The notes under the pieces were generated by a model, which saw only the letters and a program-made list of their open reading frames with translations, was not told the origin of the DNA and did no database searches. From Labrys sp. KNU-23 (lineage in GTDB: Bacteria; Pseudomonadota; Alphaproteobacteria; Rhizobiales; Labraceae): a stretch of DNA of 64,000 nt. Location of the stretch: positions 2,739,501 to 2,803,500 of the forward strand of contig NZ_CP043489.1 of NCBI RefSeq assembly GCF_008330945.1. Direction: 5' to 3'. Of this stretch, positions 9,276-17,344 are shown in pieces; within the stretch, counting starts at the first letter, position 1, and the number at the start of each line of letters is the position of its first letter. Position numbers and translations under genes: made by a program.

Positions 9276-10733
9276 ATGGAGATCAAAGGGGCATCGCTCG
9301 ACCTCTACAATGAGGACCTGGCACCGGCGAAAGTCCGCAATTGGGGGCCGTTCAGCATCTTCAACGTCTGGACCTCGGACGTGCACAGCCTGTGGGGCTA
9401 TTATCTCGCCGCCAGCCTGTTCCTGTTCTGCGGCGGCTTCGTCAATTTCATCGTGGCCATCGGCATCGGCTCGCTGGTCATCTACGCCCTGATGAACCTG
9501 GTGGGCTATGCCGGCGTGAAGACCGGCGTGCCCTATCCCGTGCTCGCCCGTGCCTCCTTCGGTATCTGGGGCGCCAACCTGCCGGCTTTGGTGCGGGCCG
9601 TGGTCGCCTGTTTCTGGTATGGCGCCCAGACGTCGGCCGCCTCGGGCGCCATCGTGGCGCTGCTGATCCGCTCGGAGAGCTTCGCCCAGTTTCATCGCGA
9701 CGTGCATTTTCTCGGCCATTCCGGGCTCGAAGTGATCTGCTTCGTGGTGATCTGGGCCCTGCAGCTCCTGATCATCCAAAAGGGCATGGAGACGGTGCGC
9801 CGCTTCCAGGACTGGGCCGGTCCGGCCGTGTGGGTGATGATGCTGATCCTGGCGATCTATCTCTGCGTCAAATCCGGCAGCTTCGCCTTTTCCAGCGATA
9901 TTCCTCTCGAAGTCCTTCTGGAGAAGACCAAGGATGCCGGCGTGCCCGGCACGCCCGGGTCCTGGACCTCGCTGTTTGCGGTCGCGGCGATCTGGGTGAC
10001 CTATTTCTCGGCGCTCTACCTGAACTTCTGCGACTTCAGCCGCTACGCACCGGACAAGGCCGCGGTGCGCACCGGCAATCTCTGGGGCCTGCCGGTCAAT
10101 CTGGTGCTGTTCTCCATGGTGGCTGGCGTCACCACCATCGCCGCCTATGACGTCTATGGCGAGGTGCTGCTGCATCCCGACCAGATCTCGGCGAAATTCG
10201 ACAGCTGGTTCCTGGCGCTGCTTGCTGCGTTGACCTTCGCGGTGGCGACGCTCGGCATCAACGTCGTCGCCAATTTCGTCTCGCCGGCCTTCGATTTCGC
10301 CAATGTCTTCCCCCGCGCCATCGACTTCAAGAAGGGCGGCTATATCGCGGCCTTCATCGCCCTGGTGCTCTATCCCTTCGCACCCTGGGAAGGCAGCGCC
10401 GCCAGTTTCGTCGGCATCATCGGCGCCACCATGGGGCCGATCCTCGGGGTGATGCTGGTCGACTATTATCTCATCCGCAAGGGCGAGATCGACGTCGAAG
10501 CTCTCTATCGCGAGGACGGCGAGTTCCGCTTCCAGGGCGGTTGGCACGTCAACGCCCTGATCGCCGCCGGCATCGGCGCGCTGTTCTCCTCCATCCTGCC
10601 CAATTTGACCAATTGGCTGCCAGCCTGGTGGGGCATCTATGGCTGGTTCTTCGGCGTCGCCATTGCGGGCGTCATCTACTATGTGCTGCGCTCGCTGGCG
10701 CCGGGCGTGAAGGTGTCGGGCGCAAAGGCCTGA
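9276..10733 (+). CDS. NCS1-family nucleobase/allantoin permease
   Basis: A 485-residue integral membrane symporter of the NCS1 family (cytosine, uracil, allantoin and hydantoin carriers). The N-terminal segment DLAPAKVRNWGPFSIFNVW matches the start of TM1, and about twelve hydrophobic segments follow, including the conserved GAQTSAASGAI region in TM3 and LGVMLVDYYLIRKGEIDVEALY near the end. The ATG at 9276 is preceded by GGAGAG six bases upstream. Location inside a purine degradation island suggests uptake of a purine breakdown product such as allantoin, or of a nucleobase; the sequence alone does not decide which. Confidence 0.9.
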   Translation: MEIKGASLDLYNEDLAPAKVRNWGPFSIFNVWTSDVHSLWGYYLAASLFLFCGGFVNFIVAIGIGSLVIYALMNLVGYAGVKTGVPYPVLARASFGIWGANLPALVRAVVACFWYGAQTSAASGAIVALLIRSESFAQFHRDVHFLGHSGLEVICFVVIWALQLLIIQKGMETVRRFQDWAGPAVWVMMLILAIYLCVKSGSFAFSSDIPLEVLLEKTKDAGVPGTPGSWTSLFAVAAIWVTYFSALYLNFCDFSRYAPDKAAVRTGNLWGLPVNLVLFSMVAGVTTIAAYDVYGEVLLHPDQISAKFDSWFLALLAALTFAVATLGINVVANFVSPAFDFANVFPRAIDFKKGGYIAAFIALVLYPFAPWEGSAASFVGIIGATMGPILGVMLVDYYLIRKGEIDVEALYREDGEFRFQGGWHVNALIAAGIGALFSSILPNLTNWLPAWWGIYGWFFGVAIAGVIYYVLRSLAPGVKVSGAKA

Positions 10734-10754
10734 GTGGCTGAAACAACGGCCATC

Positions 10755-10776
10755 GGGGGGCTTTCGCCCCCCTTTG
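10755..10776. terminator. Short G/C hairpin between converging genes
   Basis: GGGGGG (10755-10760) and CCCCCC (10767-10772) flank CTTTCG and are followed by TTT. It lies between the NCS1 permease and the converging nitrilase-like gene, so it could end either transcript. The stem is short and the T run minimal. Confidence 0.6.
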
Positions 10777-10780
10777 CTCG

Positions 10781-11773
10781 TCAATACAGATTGCGGGCGT
10801 CGCTTCTCGGATCACCGTCTATCTTATGCGCCTCGTAGAGATCGGAACGGGCGGTTCGCCGCCACGGCCGCGCGGGGTGGTCACGATCCGTCGCGATGTC
10901 GGTGACGGCGATGGCCGGTGTGCCATCTGCCGGGCATTGGGCGTTCCAGCGGCCATCCGGCGCGGCTATTCCGGAGGGGACCATCACGCTCTGCGGCGCA
11001 TGGGCGGCGTAGCTGACCCAATAGGCATTGCTGGCGGCATGTCCCAAGGCCTCCGCCGCGAAAGGCGGCGCAGCCGACGGGGTCTCTCCCGTCGTCGAGA
11101 ACAGGACGCAATCGACATCCAGACTCTCATATTCGGTGAACATTTCCGGATAATGCGCCTCCATGCCGAGCGCACAGCCGAAGCGGAGATCGTCGATCTC
11201 GAAGGTCACCGGGCCTTTGCCCGGCGAATACATGAAGGAGATCTTGGTGTTCGAGAGCAGGCGCTCGTCATAGCGGGTCACGAGCTCCCCACGATCGGAG
11301 ATCACGTACAGGCTGTTGTGTGGCCGATGCGGTGGTGTGAGGCGATGGACCGATCCGAACACCGCCCACAATCCGAGCTCCCGCGCGAGTTTACTGACCG
11401 CGTCGAGTTCCTCGCGCAGAACCGCCCAGTCGAATCGGCTCCAGTCGGATGGGCCGATGTCGCGGGGACCGTTCGCTGACATGATGCGCTTGTTGGGGGA
11501 GCAGGTTGCGCCCTCCGGGAAATGGATGAGCCGCGCGCCTTCCTTGTGGGCGTCTCGCATCAGGCGTCGCATTTCCATGCCACTGGCGCGAAGCGCGGAA
11601 CCATCGCGGGGATCGTTGAAGAGCGAGGTCTGCGCCACCGCCAGCCGCAGCGATTGGCTGTCGGGCTTGTCTGGCGGTGCCTGGCGAACATGTCTGAGCG
11701 CTGCAGTGTAGGATTCGCCCGTTTTGGCTGCGCGCGCGCGAACACGACGTTTGAGATTGCCATTCTGCGTCAT
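10781..11773 (-). CDS. Nitrilase-fold protein lacking two catalytic-triad residues
   Basis: A 330-residue protein of the carbon-nitrogen hydrolase (nitrilase) superfamily. Active members use a Glu-Lys-Cys triad. Glu is present in HFPEGA (Glu87). The segment that normally reads Y-x-K-x-H-L is YDERLL here, placing Glu170 at the Lys position. The segment normally G-x-A-x-C-Y-D-x-R-F-P-E reads GCALGMEAHYPE (199-210), placing Gly203 at the Cys position; the nearby Cys200 is three residues too early. Residues 8-30 are a basic segment (KRRVRARAAKTGESYTAALR), which I recall ahead of various rhizobial enzymes. It is therefore either a non-catalytic relative or an enzyme with altered chemistry. Start at ATG 11773 excludes an implausible Arg-rich upstream extension. 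Its neighbours handle purine breakdown, but no substrate can be assigned. Confidence 0.75.
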   Translation of the reverse strand: MTQNGNLKRRVRARAAKTGESYTAALRHVRQAPPDKPDSQSLRLAVAQTSLFNDPRDGSALRASGMEMRRLMRDAHKEGARLIHFPEGATCSPNKRIMSANGPRDIGPSDWSRFDWAVLREELDAVSKLARELGLWAVFGSVHRLTPPHRPHNSLYVISDRGELVTRYDERLLSNTKISFMYSPGKGPVTFEIDDLRFGCALGMEAHYPEMFTEYESLDVDCVLFSTTGETPSAAPPFAAEALGHAASNAYWVSYAAHAPQSVMVPSGIAAPDGRWNAQCPADGTPAIAVTDIATDRDHPARPWRRTARSDLYEAHKIDGDPRSDARNLY

Positions 11774-12303
11774 TGTCAGGCCTTTCACGTCCCGGACGCA
11801 AGTTCCCCAGCAACCACGCCCGAAACGATCGGACCACGACAACGACCCGAGACGGAAGTCCCTTTGCCTCCGTTTAGGGCCATGCTGGGGAAGGCCTCGG
11901 GAGGTTGGGCGCAGGTCACGCCTATGCGCAAAAATGTCGGCCCGGTGGCAATTCGTCAAGTGGCTACGGCCCCGTGCGAACCCGCTGCGGCAACCTCCTC
12001 AGTCGATGCGACCCCAGGGCGCTGCTGAGCTCGAAGCTCTCCACCATACCTTCCGAAACCTGGAGGCGAATGCGGACGAGATGGCTTGGAACATGCCACA
12101 GGTTTACTTGCTTCAAGATCGGAGAAAATCTTCTCGCTCTCATGCTAATTCTCGCCAGTGGTACAGATTGTGTCGAATATATCACGGGCGGTACGTATAT
12201 ACCGCGCAGAATTTTATATAATTGTCAAATAATACTTCTTGAGAGGCGTCGAAGCGCCCGTATATATTGCTTCATATACTTTACGGGTCATTCGGGGTGG
12301 GCA
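11774..12303. other. Gene-free region with an AT-rich divergent promoter zone
   Basis: About 530 bases between the nitrilase-like gene (minus) and the hydrolase gene (plus). No convincing gene was found. Bases from about 12160 to 12295 are much richer in A and T than the rest of the window and include the inverted repeat GCGGTA (12188-12193) / TACCGC (12200-12205), a possible operator. The composition suggests acquired DNA or a strong regulated promoter for the gene at 12304. Confidence 0.5.
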
Positions 12304-13266
12304 ATGAACTGGAATGGCGCCTTTCCTTTCGATAGCCACGACATGTCGGTGCTTTACACCATGGAGGTTGCGCGGCACGAGGAGCGGCAAAGGCGCGGTG
12401 CCGAGATCGCAGCGGCCAATGCCGCGCTCGATATCTATGCCGGTATCGACGGCACCGGCCCCTATTCCGACCGGGCCTATGAGGCTGAGTTTCGCAACAG
12501 TTTCGTGCAGCGCCTGTATCGGAGCTGGGGCAATGAGGCACGTTATTACCGGCGTGGCCCGAGCCTCGACGGGGTATCGACGCCGGCCCTGGGGATCGGC
12601 GCCTATCGCTCCGTGCGGGAGCGCTATCGGCACAAGGCGTCCGGCCCCAAGCGTATCTTCTTAGCCGGCTATAGTCGTGGTGGTGCGGCAGTCGTCTATA
12701 CCGCTTCGCTGCTCGCGCTGGAGGGGATCGCCGTCGACGGCCTGTTCCTGTTCGATGCCGTCGACAGGCAGCCCTTCAATGCGCCGCTCTTCATTCCGCC
12801 CAATGTCAGGGTGTGCTTCCATGCCCGCCGGGATCCGAAGACGGGCTCACGGTCGCTGTTCGGCAGCTATGCGACGCGGCGCATGCCGGGCGCCCCCACC
12901 ATCTACAAGCAGCAATATTTCTTCTGTACCCATGGCGGCATGGGCGGCACGCCCTGGGGCGTCGCCGATCCGGACGGCATCATCAACGAATCCAACGATT
13001 ATCTGCCGCCCGGCGCCGGCGGGGCGCGGCGCCCGTCCGCTTCGGCGGCGGAGCGGCTGGCCGGCGACCGGACGACCCGCGAAATCCTGAAATATACGGC
13101 ACCGGGAGCCTATGGCGCCCTGGAGGCCTATGACGCCTACAGGCATCTCGGCAGGACAAAGGTGACCCTCGCCCAGGAGCAGGCCGAGTCGGCCCGGGTC
13201 TGGATCTGGATGTCGACGGCCCTGAAGGTCTTGCGCCGGGACCTGGCCGCCGTGCCCGTTTCCTGA
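12304..13266 (+). CDS. DUF2235-like alpha/beta hydrolase
   Basis: A 320-residue protein. GIDGTGPYSD (48-57) resembles the DGT motif at the start of DUF2235 domains, and FLAGYSRGGAAV (119-130) is a nucleophile elbow with Ser124. FLFDAVD (149-155) offers Asp151, and CTHGGMGG (208-215) offers His210, so a Ser-Asp-His triad is plausible. DUF2235 includes the Tle1-type phospholipase effectors of type VI secretion, but no secretion gene, immunity gene or signal peptide is seen nearby. The ATG at 12304 was chosen because the reading frame upstream runs through the AT-rich promoter zone. The gene is an orphan within the purine island. Family assignment is moderate and substrate unknown. Confidence 0.72.
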   Translation: MNWNGAFPFDSHDMSVLYTMEVARHEERQRRGAEIAAANAALDIYAGIDGTGPYSDRAYEAEFRNSFVQRLYRSWGNEARYYRRGPSLDGVSTPALGIGAYRSVRERYRHKASGPKRIFLAGYSRGGAAVVYTASLLALEGIAVDGLFLFDAVDRQPFNAPLFIPPNVRVCFHARRDPKTGSRSLFGSYATRRMPGAPTIYKQQYFFCTHGGMGGTPWGVADPDGIINESNDYLPPGAGGARRPSASAAERLAGDRTTREILKYTAPGAYGALEAYDAYRHLGRTKVTLAQEQAESARVWIWMSTALKVLRRDLAAVPVS

Positions 13267-13279
13267 CCGGCGGCAGTGT

Positions 13280-14182
13280 TCATTGGCGGCCCGGTTGGGC
13301 GCGCCAGTCGGCCAGGAAGCGGCGCGCGAAGCCGAGGAACCGCGCCAGCACCGGGCTGGGGTCGCGCTGATAGACCATGCTGACGTCGGCGCTCGGGGCG
13401 GGCGTCACCAGGTCGCGATAGACAACTTCGGGTCGAGACAGGGCGCTGACGCTGCGCGGGGCGAGGGCTATGCCGAAGCCCGCCGCGACCAGGCTGGTCA
13501 GCGAATAGGATTCGATCACCTGCTGGCTGATGCGCGGGATGAAGCCCGCCTCCACGCAGCATTGGCGCAGATAGACCGCAAAGCTGGAATCGCGCAGGCG
13601 CAGGAAGACGTGCTCGTCCTCGTGGAGCTCGGCGAGGGCGATAGCGCCGCGTTCGGCCAGGCGATGACCCGCTGGCAGGAAGACGCCGACAGGCTCGCGC
13701 CAGGCGGTCTCGCGGACGAGTTCGGCGTCCTCCGGCGGCATGCGCAGGAAGCTGACGTCGACGGCCCGGGTCGAGAGCGCATTGAGCTGGGCTTCGGGGG
13801 CCATTTCGTGCAGGCCGATCACCACGCCCGGAAAGCGGCGTCGATACTCCGCCATGAGGGCGGCGAGGGGCCCGAGCAGCATGGAGCCGGTTGCTGCTAC
13901 GTTGAGCGCGCCGGTCATGCCCTGGCCGATCGCCTTGACCTGCGTCGCCGCCAGCTCGGCACTGGCGATGATGCTGCGGGCATGGGCAAGGAAGGCCGTG
14001 CCGGCTTCGGTGAGCACCACCTTGCGGCTGGTGCGCAGAAACAGCACCGCGCCGAGCTCATGCTCGAGATCGCGGATCTGCTGGCTCAGCGGGGGCTGCG
14101 AGATGTGCAGGCGCTGGGCGGCGGCCGTGAAGCTGAGCTCCTCCGCCAGGGCGATGAAGTAGCGCAGATGGCGCAATTCCAT
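13280..14182 (-). CDS. LysR-family regulator divergent from gcl
   Basis: A 300-residue LysR-type transcriptional regulator. The N-terminal winged helix-turn-helix is clear (MELRHLRYFIALAEELSFTA, then QRLHISQPPLSQQIRDLE). The remainder is the type 2 periplasmic-binding-like effector domain from about residue 90 to 295. It is transcribed away from glyoxylate carboligase across a 229-base AT-rich gap, the classic layout for a LysR protein controlling its neighbour. The effector is likely an intermediate of allantoin or glyoxylate metabolism, which is inference from position. Confidence 0.92.
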   Translation of the reverse strand: MELRHLRYFIALAEELSFTAAAQRLHISQPPLSQQIRDLEHELGAVLFLRTSRKVVLTEAGTAFLAHARSIIASAELAATQVKAIGQGMTGALNVAATGSMLLGPLAALMAEYRRRFPGVVIGLHEMAPEAQLNALSTRAVDVSFLRMPPEDAELVRETAWREPVGVFLPAGHRLAERGAIALAELHEDEHVFLRLRDSSFAVYLRQCCVEAGFIPRISQQVIESYSLTSLVAAGFGIALAPRSVSALSRPEVVYRDLVTPAPSADVSMVYQRDPSPVLARFLGFARRFLADWRAQPGRQ

Positions 14183-14194
14183 GGCGGGTGATCA

Positions 14195-14245
14195 TCCATA
14201 TGTTTGAGATATTGATTATACCGAACCATATATTGGACTAATAGC
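14195..14245 (+). promoter_or_regulatory. Probable LysR operator / gcl promoter region
   Basis: An AT-rich stretch between the divergent LysR gene and gcl. It contains two direct copies of ATATTG (14209-14214 and 14230-14235) spaced 21 bases apart, about two helical turns, plus ATTGATTATA and GGACTAATA. These are good candidates for LysR half-sites. No footprint or consensus is known for this regulator. Confidence 0.5.
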
Positions 14246-14411
14246 CCTGCCCCTGCAATCTTCAGGCAGCAATGGGCGGGAGAGACCGCTCCGTCGAACA
14301 ATTCAACCACGCCCTGGATTCGATCCCATCGATCGCATGCGAGGCGCGATTTTCAAGAAACCGACGCAAATTCCGATCCGCGGATCGAAGAATGCTTGAG
14401 GAGAAACGCTC

Positions 14412-16187
14412 ATGGCCCGCATGACCGCGGCGGAAGCTGCTGTGCACATCATGGAAAAGGAAGGCGCGACCTGTGCCTTCGGCGTTCCGGGTGCTGCGAT
14501 CAACCCGCTCTATGCCGCGTTGCGCCCGCGCAACCAGATCAAGCACGTGCTGGCCCGTCACGTCGAGGCGGCTTCCCACATGGCTGAAGGCTATACGCGC
14601 GCCAAGGCCGGCAATATCGGCATCTGCATCGGCACCTCTGGCCCGGCCGGCACCGACATGATCACGGGCCTCTATTCGGCGGCGGCCGATTCCATTCCGA
14701 TCCTGTGCATCACCGGTCAGGCGCCCCGCGCCCGCCTGCACAAGGAGGACTTCCAGGCCGTCGACATCGCCTCGATCGCCAAGCCCGTCACCAAGATGGC
14801 CGTCACCGTGATGGAGCCCGCCCAGGTGCCCGGCACCTTCCAGCAGGCCTTCCACCTGATGCGTTCGGGCCGCCCCGGCCCGGTGCTGATCGACCTGCCC
14901 TTCGACGTGCAGACGGCCGAGATCGAGTTCGATCCGGAGACCTATGAGCCGCTGCCCGTCTACAAGCCCAAGGCCACCCGTGCCCAGATCGACAAGGCCA
15001 TCGCCCTCCTCCAGGCGGCCGAGCGCCCGCTGATCGTGGCGGGCGGCGGCATCATCAATGCCGATGCCTCCGACAAGCTCGTCACCTTCGCCGAACTGAC
15101 CGGCGTGCCGGTGATCCCGACCCTGATGGGCTGGGGTACCATCCCCGACGACCACCCCCTGATGGTGGGCATGGCCGGCCTGCAGACCAGCCATCGCTAC
15201 GGCAATGCCACCCTGCTCGCTTCCGACTTCGTGCTCGGCATCGGCAATCGCTGGGCCAACCGCCACACCGGCACGGTGGAGGTCTACACCAAGGACCGCA
15301 AATTCGTGCATGTCGACATCGAGCCGACCCAGATCGGCCGCGTCTTCGCGCCCGATTACGGCATTGCCTCGGATGCGGGCCTGGCCCTCGACGTCTTCAT
15401 CGAAGCTGCGCGGGAACTGAAGACGCAGGGCAAGCTCAAGGATCGCTCCGCCTGGCTGGAGGAGTGCCGCGAGCGCAAGAAGACCCTGCTCCGCCGCACC
15501 CACTTCACCGAGACGCCGATCAAGCCCCAGCGTGTCTATGAGGAGATGAACAAGGCTTTCGGCCGTGACACCACCTATGTCTCGACCATCGGCCTGTCGC
15601 AGATCGCGGCCGCCCAGTTCCTGCATGTCTACAAGCCCAGGGGCTGGATCAATTGCGGCCAGGCCGGTCCGCTCGGCTGGACGCTGCCGGCGGCGCTTGG
15701 CGTCTGTGCCGCCGATCGCAGCGCCTCGGTGGTGGCGATCTCGGGCGATTACGATTTCCAGTTCCTGATCGAGGAGCTGGCGGTCGGCGCCCAGTTCAAC
15801 TTGCCTTATGTGCATGTGCTGGTGAACAATGCTTATCTCGGCCTGATCCGCCAGTCCCAGCGCGGCTTCAACATGGACTTCCAGGTCCAGCTTTCCTTCG
15901 AGAACATCAACACCCCGGAACTGGGCGTCTATGGCGTCGATCATCTCAAGGTGGTCGAGGGCCTGGGCTGCCGCGCCATCCGCGTCACCGATCCCGAGAA
16001 GCTGCATGACGGCTTCCTGGAGGCCAAGCGCCTGGCCGGCGAACTGCGCGTGCCGGTGGTGGTCGAGGTGATGCTGGAGCGCGTCACCAACGTCGCCATG
16101 GGCACCGATCTCGACAAGGTCACGGAGTTCGAGGATCTCGCCCTCGACGCTTCCGACGCGCCGACCGCGATCGCGCTGCTGGACTGA
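14412..16187 (+). CDS. gcl: Glyoxylate carboligase (tartronate-semialdehyde synthase)
   Basis: A 591-residue thiamine-diphosphate enzyme that joins two glyoxylate molecules to tartronate semialdehyde and CO2. It shows the three-domain acetolactate-synthase layout. [14 protein letters not shown] has Val where most ThDP enzymes have the catalytic Glu, a known hallmark of Gcl. The ThDP/Mg motif is [33 protein letters not shown], beginning SGDYDFQ with the later NNAY. GAGGAG at 14399 is the ribosome-binding site. It heads a gcl-hyi-glxR-glycerate kinase cluster that removes the glyoxylate made from purine ureides. Confidence 0.97.
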   Translation: MARMTAAEAAVHIMEKEGATCAFGVPGAAINPLYAALRPRNQIKHVLARHVEAASHMAEGYTRAKAGNIGICIGTSGPAGTDMITGLYSAAADSIPILCITGQAPRARLHKEDFQAVDIASIAKPVTKMAVTVMEPAQVPGTFQQAFHLMRSGRPGPVLIDLPFDVQTAEIEFDPETYEPLPVYKPKATRAQIDKAIALLQAAERPLIVAGGGIINADASDKLVTFAELTGVPVIPTLMGWGTIPDDHPLMVGMAGLQTSHRYGNATLLASDFVLGIGNRWANRHTGTVEVYTKDRKFVHVDIEPTQIGRVFAPDYGIASDAGLALDVFIEAARELKTQGKLKDRSAWLEECRERKKTLLRRTHFTETPIKPQRVYEEMNKAFGRDTTYVSTIGLSQIAAAQFLHVYKPRGWINCGQAGPLGWTLPAALGVCAADRSASVVAISGDYDFQFLIEELAVGAQFNLPYVHVLVNNAYLGLIRQSQRGFNMDFQVQLSFENINTPELGVYGVDHLKVVEGLGCRAIRVTDPEKLHDGFLEAKRLAGELRVPVVVEVMLERVTNVAMGTDLDKVTEFEDLALDASDAPTAIALLD

Positions 16188-16193
16188 GTTTTT

Positions 16194-16373
16194 ACCCTCC
16201 CCTGGAGGGGGAGGGTCGACGCGCTAGCGTCGGGGTGGGGTGAGAATCGCTGCCCCATCCGATCTGAACGCGAGAAGGACTCGTTCGGCAAAAGCTGAGC
16301 CGACACCCCACCCCGGCCTACGGCCGACCCTCCCTACGCAACTCAAGAGAGTTGCGGACATCCAGGGGAGGGT
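16194..16373. repeat. Palindromic intergenic element between gcl and hyi
   Basis: A roughly 180-base element bounded by perfect 12-base inverted ends, ACCCTCCCCTGG (16194-16205) and CCAGGGGAGGGT (16362-16373). Inner parts also pair, for example GGGGTGGGGTG near 16233-16243 with CACCCCACCCC near 16305-16315. It looks like a MITE- or RUP/REP-like mobile palindrome of the kind common in hyphomicrobial genomes. In RNA it could fold into a long hairpin between two operon genes. Confidence 0.8.
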
Positions 16374-16387
16374 AGAAAGGAAGCGCC

Positions 16388-17164
16388 ATGCCTCAATTTG
16401 CCGCCAATCTGACCATGCTGTTCAACGAAGTGCCATTCATGGAGCGCTTCGCGGCAGCCGCCCGCAATGGCTTTGCGGGTGTGGAATATCTGTTCCCCTA
16501 TCCCTTCCCGGCGGCCGATCTGGCCGCAGCCCTGAAGGAGCACAAGCTCACCCAGGTCCTGCACAATCTGCCGGCCGGCGACTGGGCAAGCGGGGAGCGC
16601 GGCATCGCCGTGCTGCCCGACCGCAAGGCCGAATTCCGCGAGGGCGTTGCTGAGGCCATCACCTATGCCAAGGCGCTGGACTGCAAGCTGGTCAACTGCC
16701 TGGCCGGCGTCGCACCCGCCTCCGTCGATGCGGGGCAGGCAAGGGCCACTTTCGTCGAGAACATCGGCTATGCCGCCGCTGAGCTCAAGAAGGCCGGCAT
16801 CCGCCTGGTGATCGAGGCGATCAACACCCGCGACATTCCCGGCTTCTACCTGACCAACACAAGGCAGGCGGCCGAGATCATCGCCGAGACGGGCTCGGAC
16901 AATATCGGGCTGCAATACGACATCTACCACATGCAGATCATGGAAGGGGATCTGGCCCGCACCATCGAAAAGCATTTGCCGCAGATCTGGCACGTGCAGC
17001 TGGCCGACAATCCCGGCCGCAACGAGCCGGGCACGGGCGAGATCAACTATCCCTTCCTCTACCAGTGGCTCGACCAGCTCGGCTATGCCGGCTGGATCGG
17101 CTGCGAATACAAGCCCAAGGGCGAGACCGAAGCGGGCCTGGGCTGGCTGAAGCAGGCTCGCTGA
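16388..17164 (+). CDS. hyi: Hydroxypyruvate isomerase
   Basis: A 258-residue TIM-barrel enzyme of the xylose-isomerase-like family that interconverts hydroxypyruvate and tartronate semialdehyde. Conserved stretches include FAANLTMLFNEVPF at the N-terminus, VIEAINTRDIPGFYL with a metal-binding Glu, QYDIYHMQIMEGD with Asp and His ligands, and QLADNPGRNEPGTGEINY near the end. It follows gcl and precedes glxR in the usual glyoxylate-pathway order. The repeat element upstream separates it from gcl by 200 bases, and its own ribosome-binding site (GAAAGGAAG) is at about 16375. Confidence 0.96.
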   Translation: MPQFAANLTMLFNEVPFMERFAAAARNGFAGVEYLFPYPFPAADLAAALKEHKLTQVLHNLPAGDWASGERGIAVLPDRKAEFREGVAEAITYAKALDCKLVNCLAGVAPASVDAGQARATFVENIGYAAAELKKAGIRLVIEAINTRDIPGFYLTNTRQAAEIIAETGSDNIGLQYDIYHMQIMEGDLARTIEKHLPQIWHVQLADNPGRNEPGTGEINYPFLYQWLDQLGYAGWIGCEYKPKGETEAGLGWLKQAR

Positions 17165-17179
17165 GCCCGTCCCATAAAT

Positions 17180-17304
17180 CCCCTTCTCCCCTTGCGGGAG
17201 AAGGTCCCGGCAGGGGGATGAGGGGTCTTGCTGTCCCATGCCGGTGTGGTGGTTCACCCCTCATCCGCCCCTTCGGGGCACCTTCTCCCACAAGGGGAGA
17301 AGGA
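17180..17304. repeat. Palindromic intergenic element between hyi and glxR
   Basis: CCCCTTCTCCCCTTGCGGG starting at 17180 pairs with the segment ending CAAGGGGAGAAGG at 17303, and GGGGGATGAGGGG (17213-17225) with CCCCTCATCCGCCCC (17257-17271). This nested inverted repeat belongs to the CCTTCTCCC...GGGAGAAGG type widespread in Alphaproteobacteria. It differs in sequence from the element before hyi. Confidence 0.8.
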
Positions 17305-17344
17305 GTTCCCCAGCGTTTGCGCTTAAGAAACAAGGACTCTCATC

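Noticed and set aside
12304-13266. Type VI secretion effector/immunity module
   Set aside because: Only the hydrolase resembles an effector family. No immunity, VgrG, PAAR, adaptor or T6SS structural gene is nearby, so a secretion role is not claimed.
14262-16007. A 581-codon open frame on the minus strand across gcl
   Set aside because: Antisense to glyoxylate carboligase, with the same shadow-type composition and no motifs. Similar long antisense frames over puuE-uraD, glgX and the hybrid kinase were rejected for the same reason.
16194-17304. CRISPR-like or tandem repeat array in the gcl-hyi-glxR spacers
   Set aside because: The repeats are inverted arms of two different palindromes, not regularly spaced direct repeats, and no cas gene is present.
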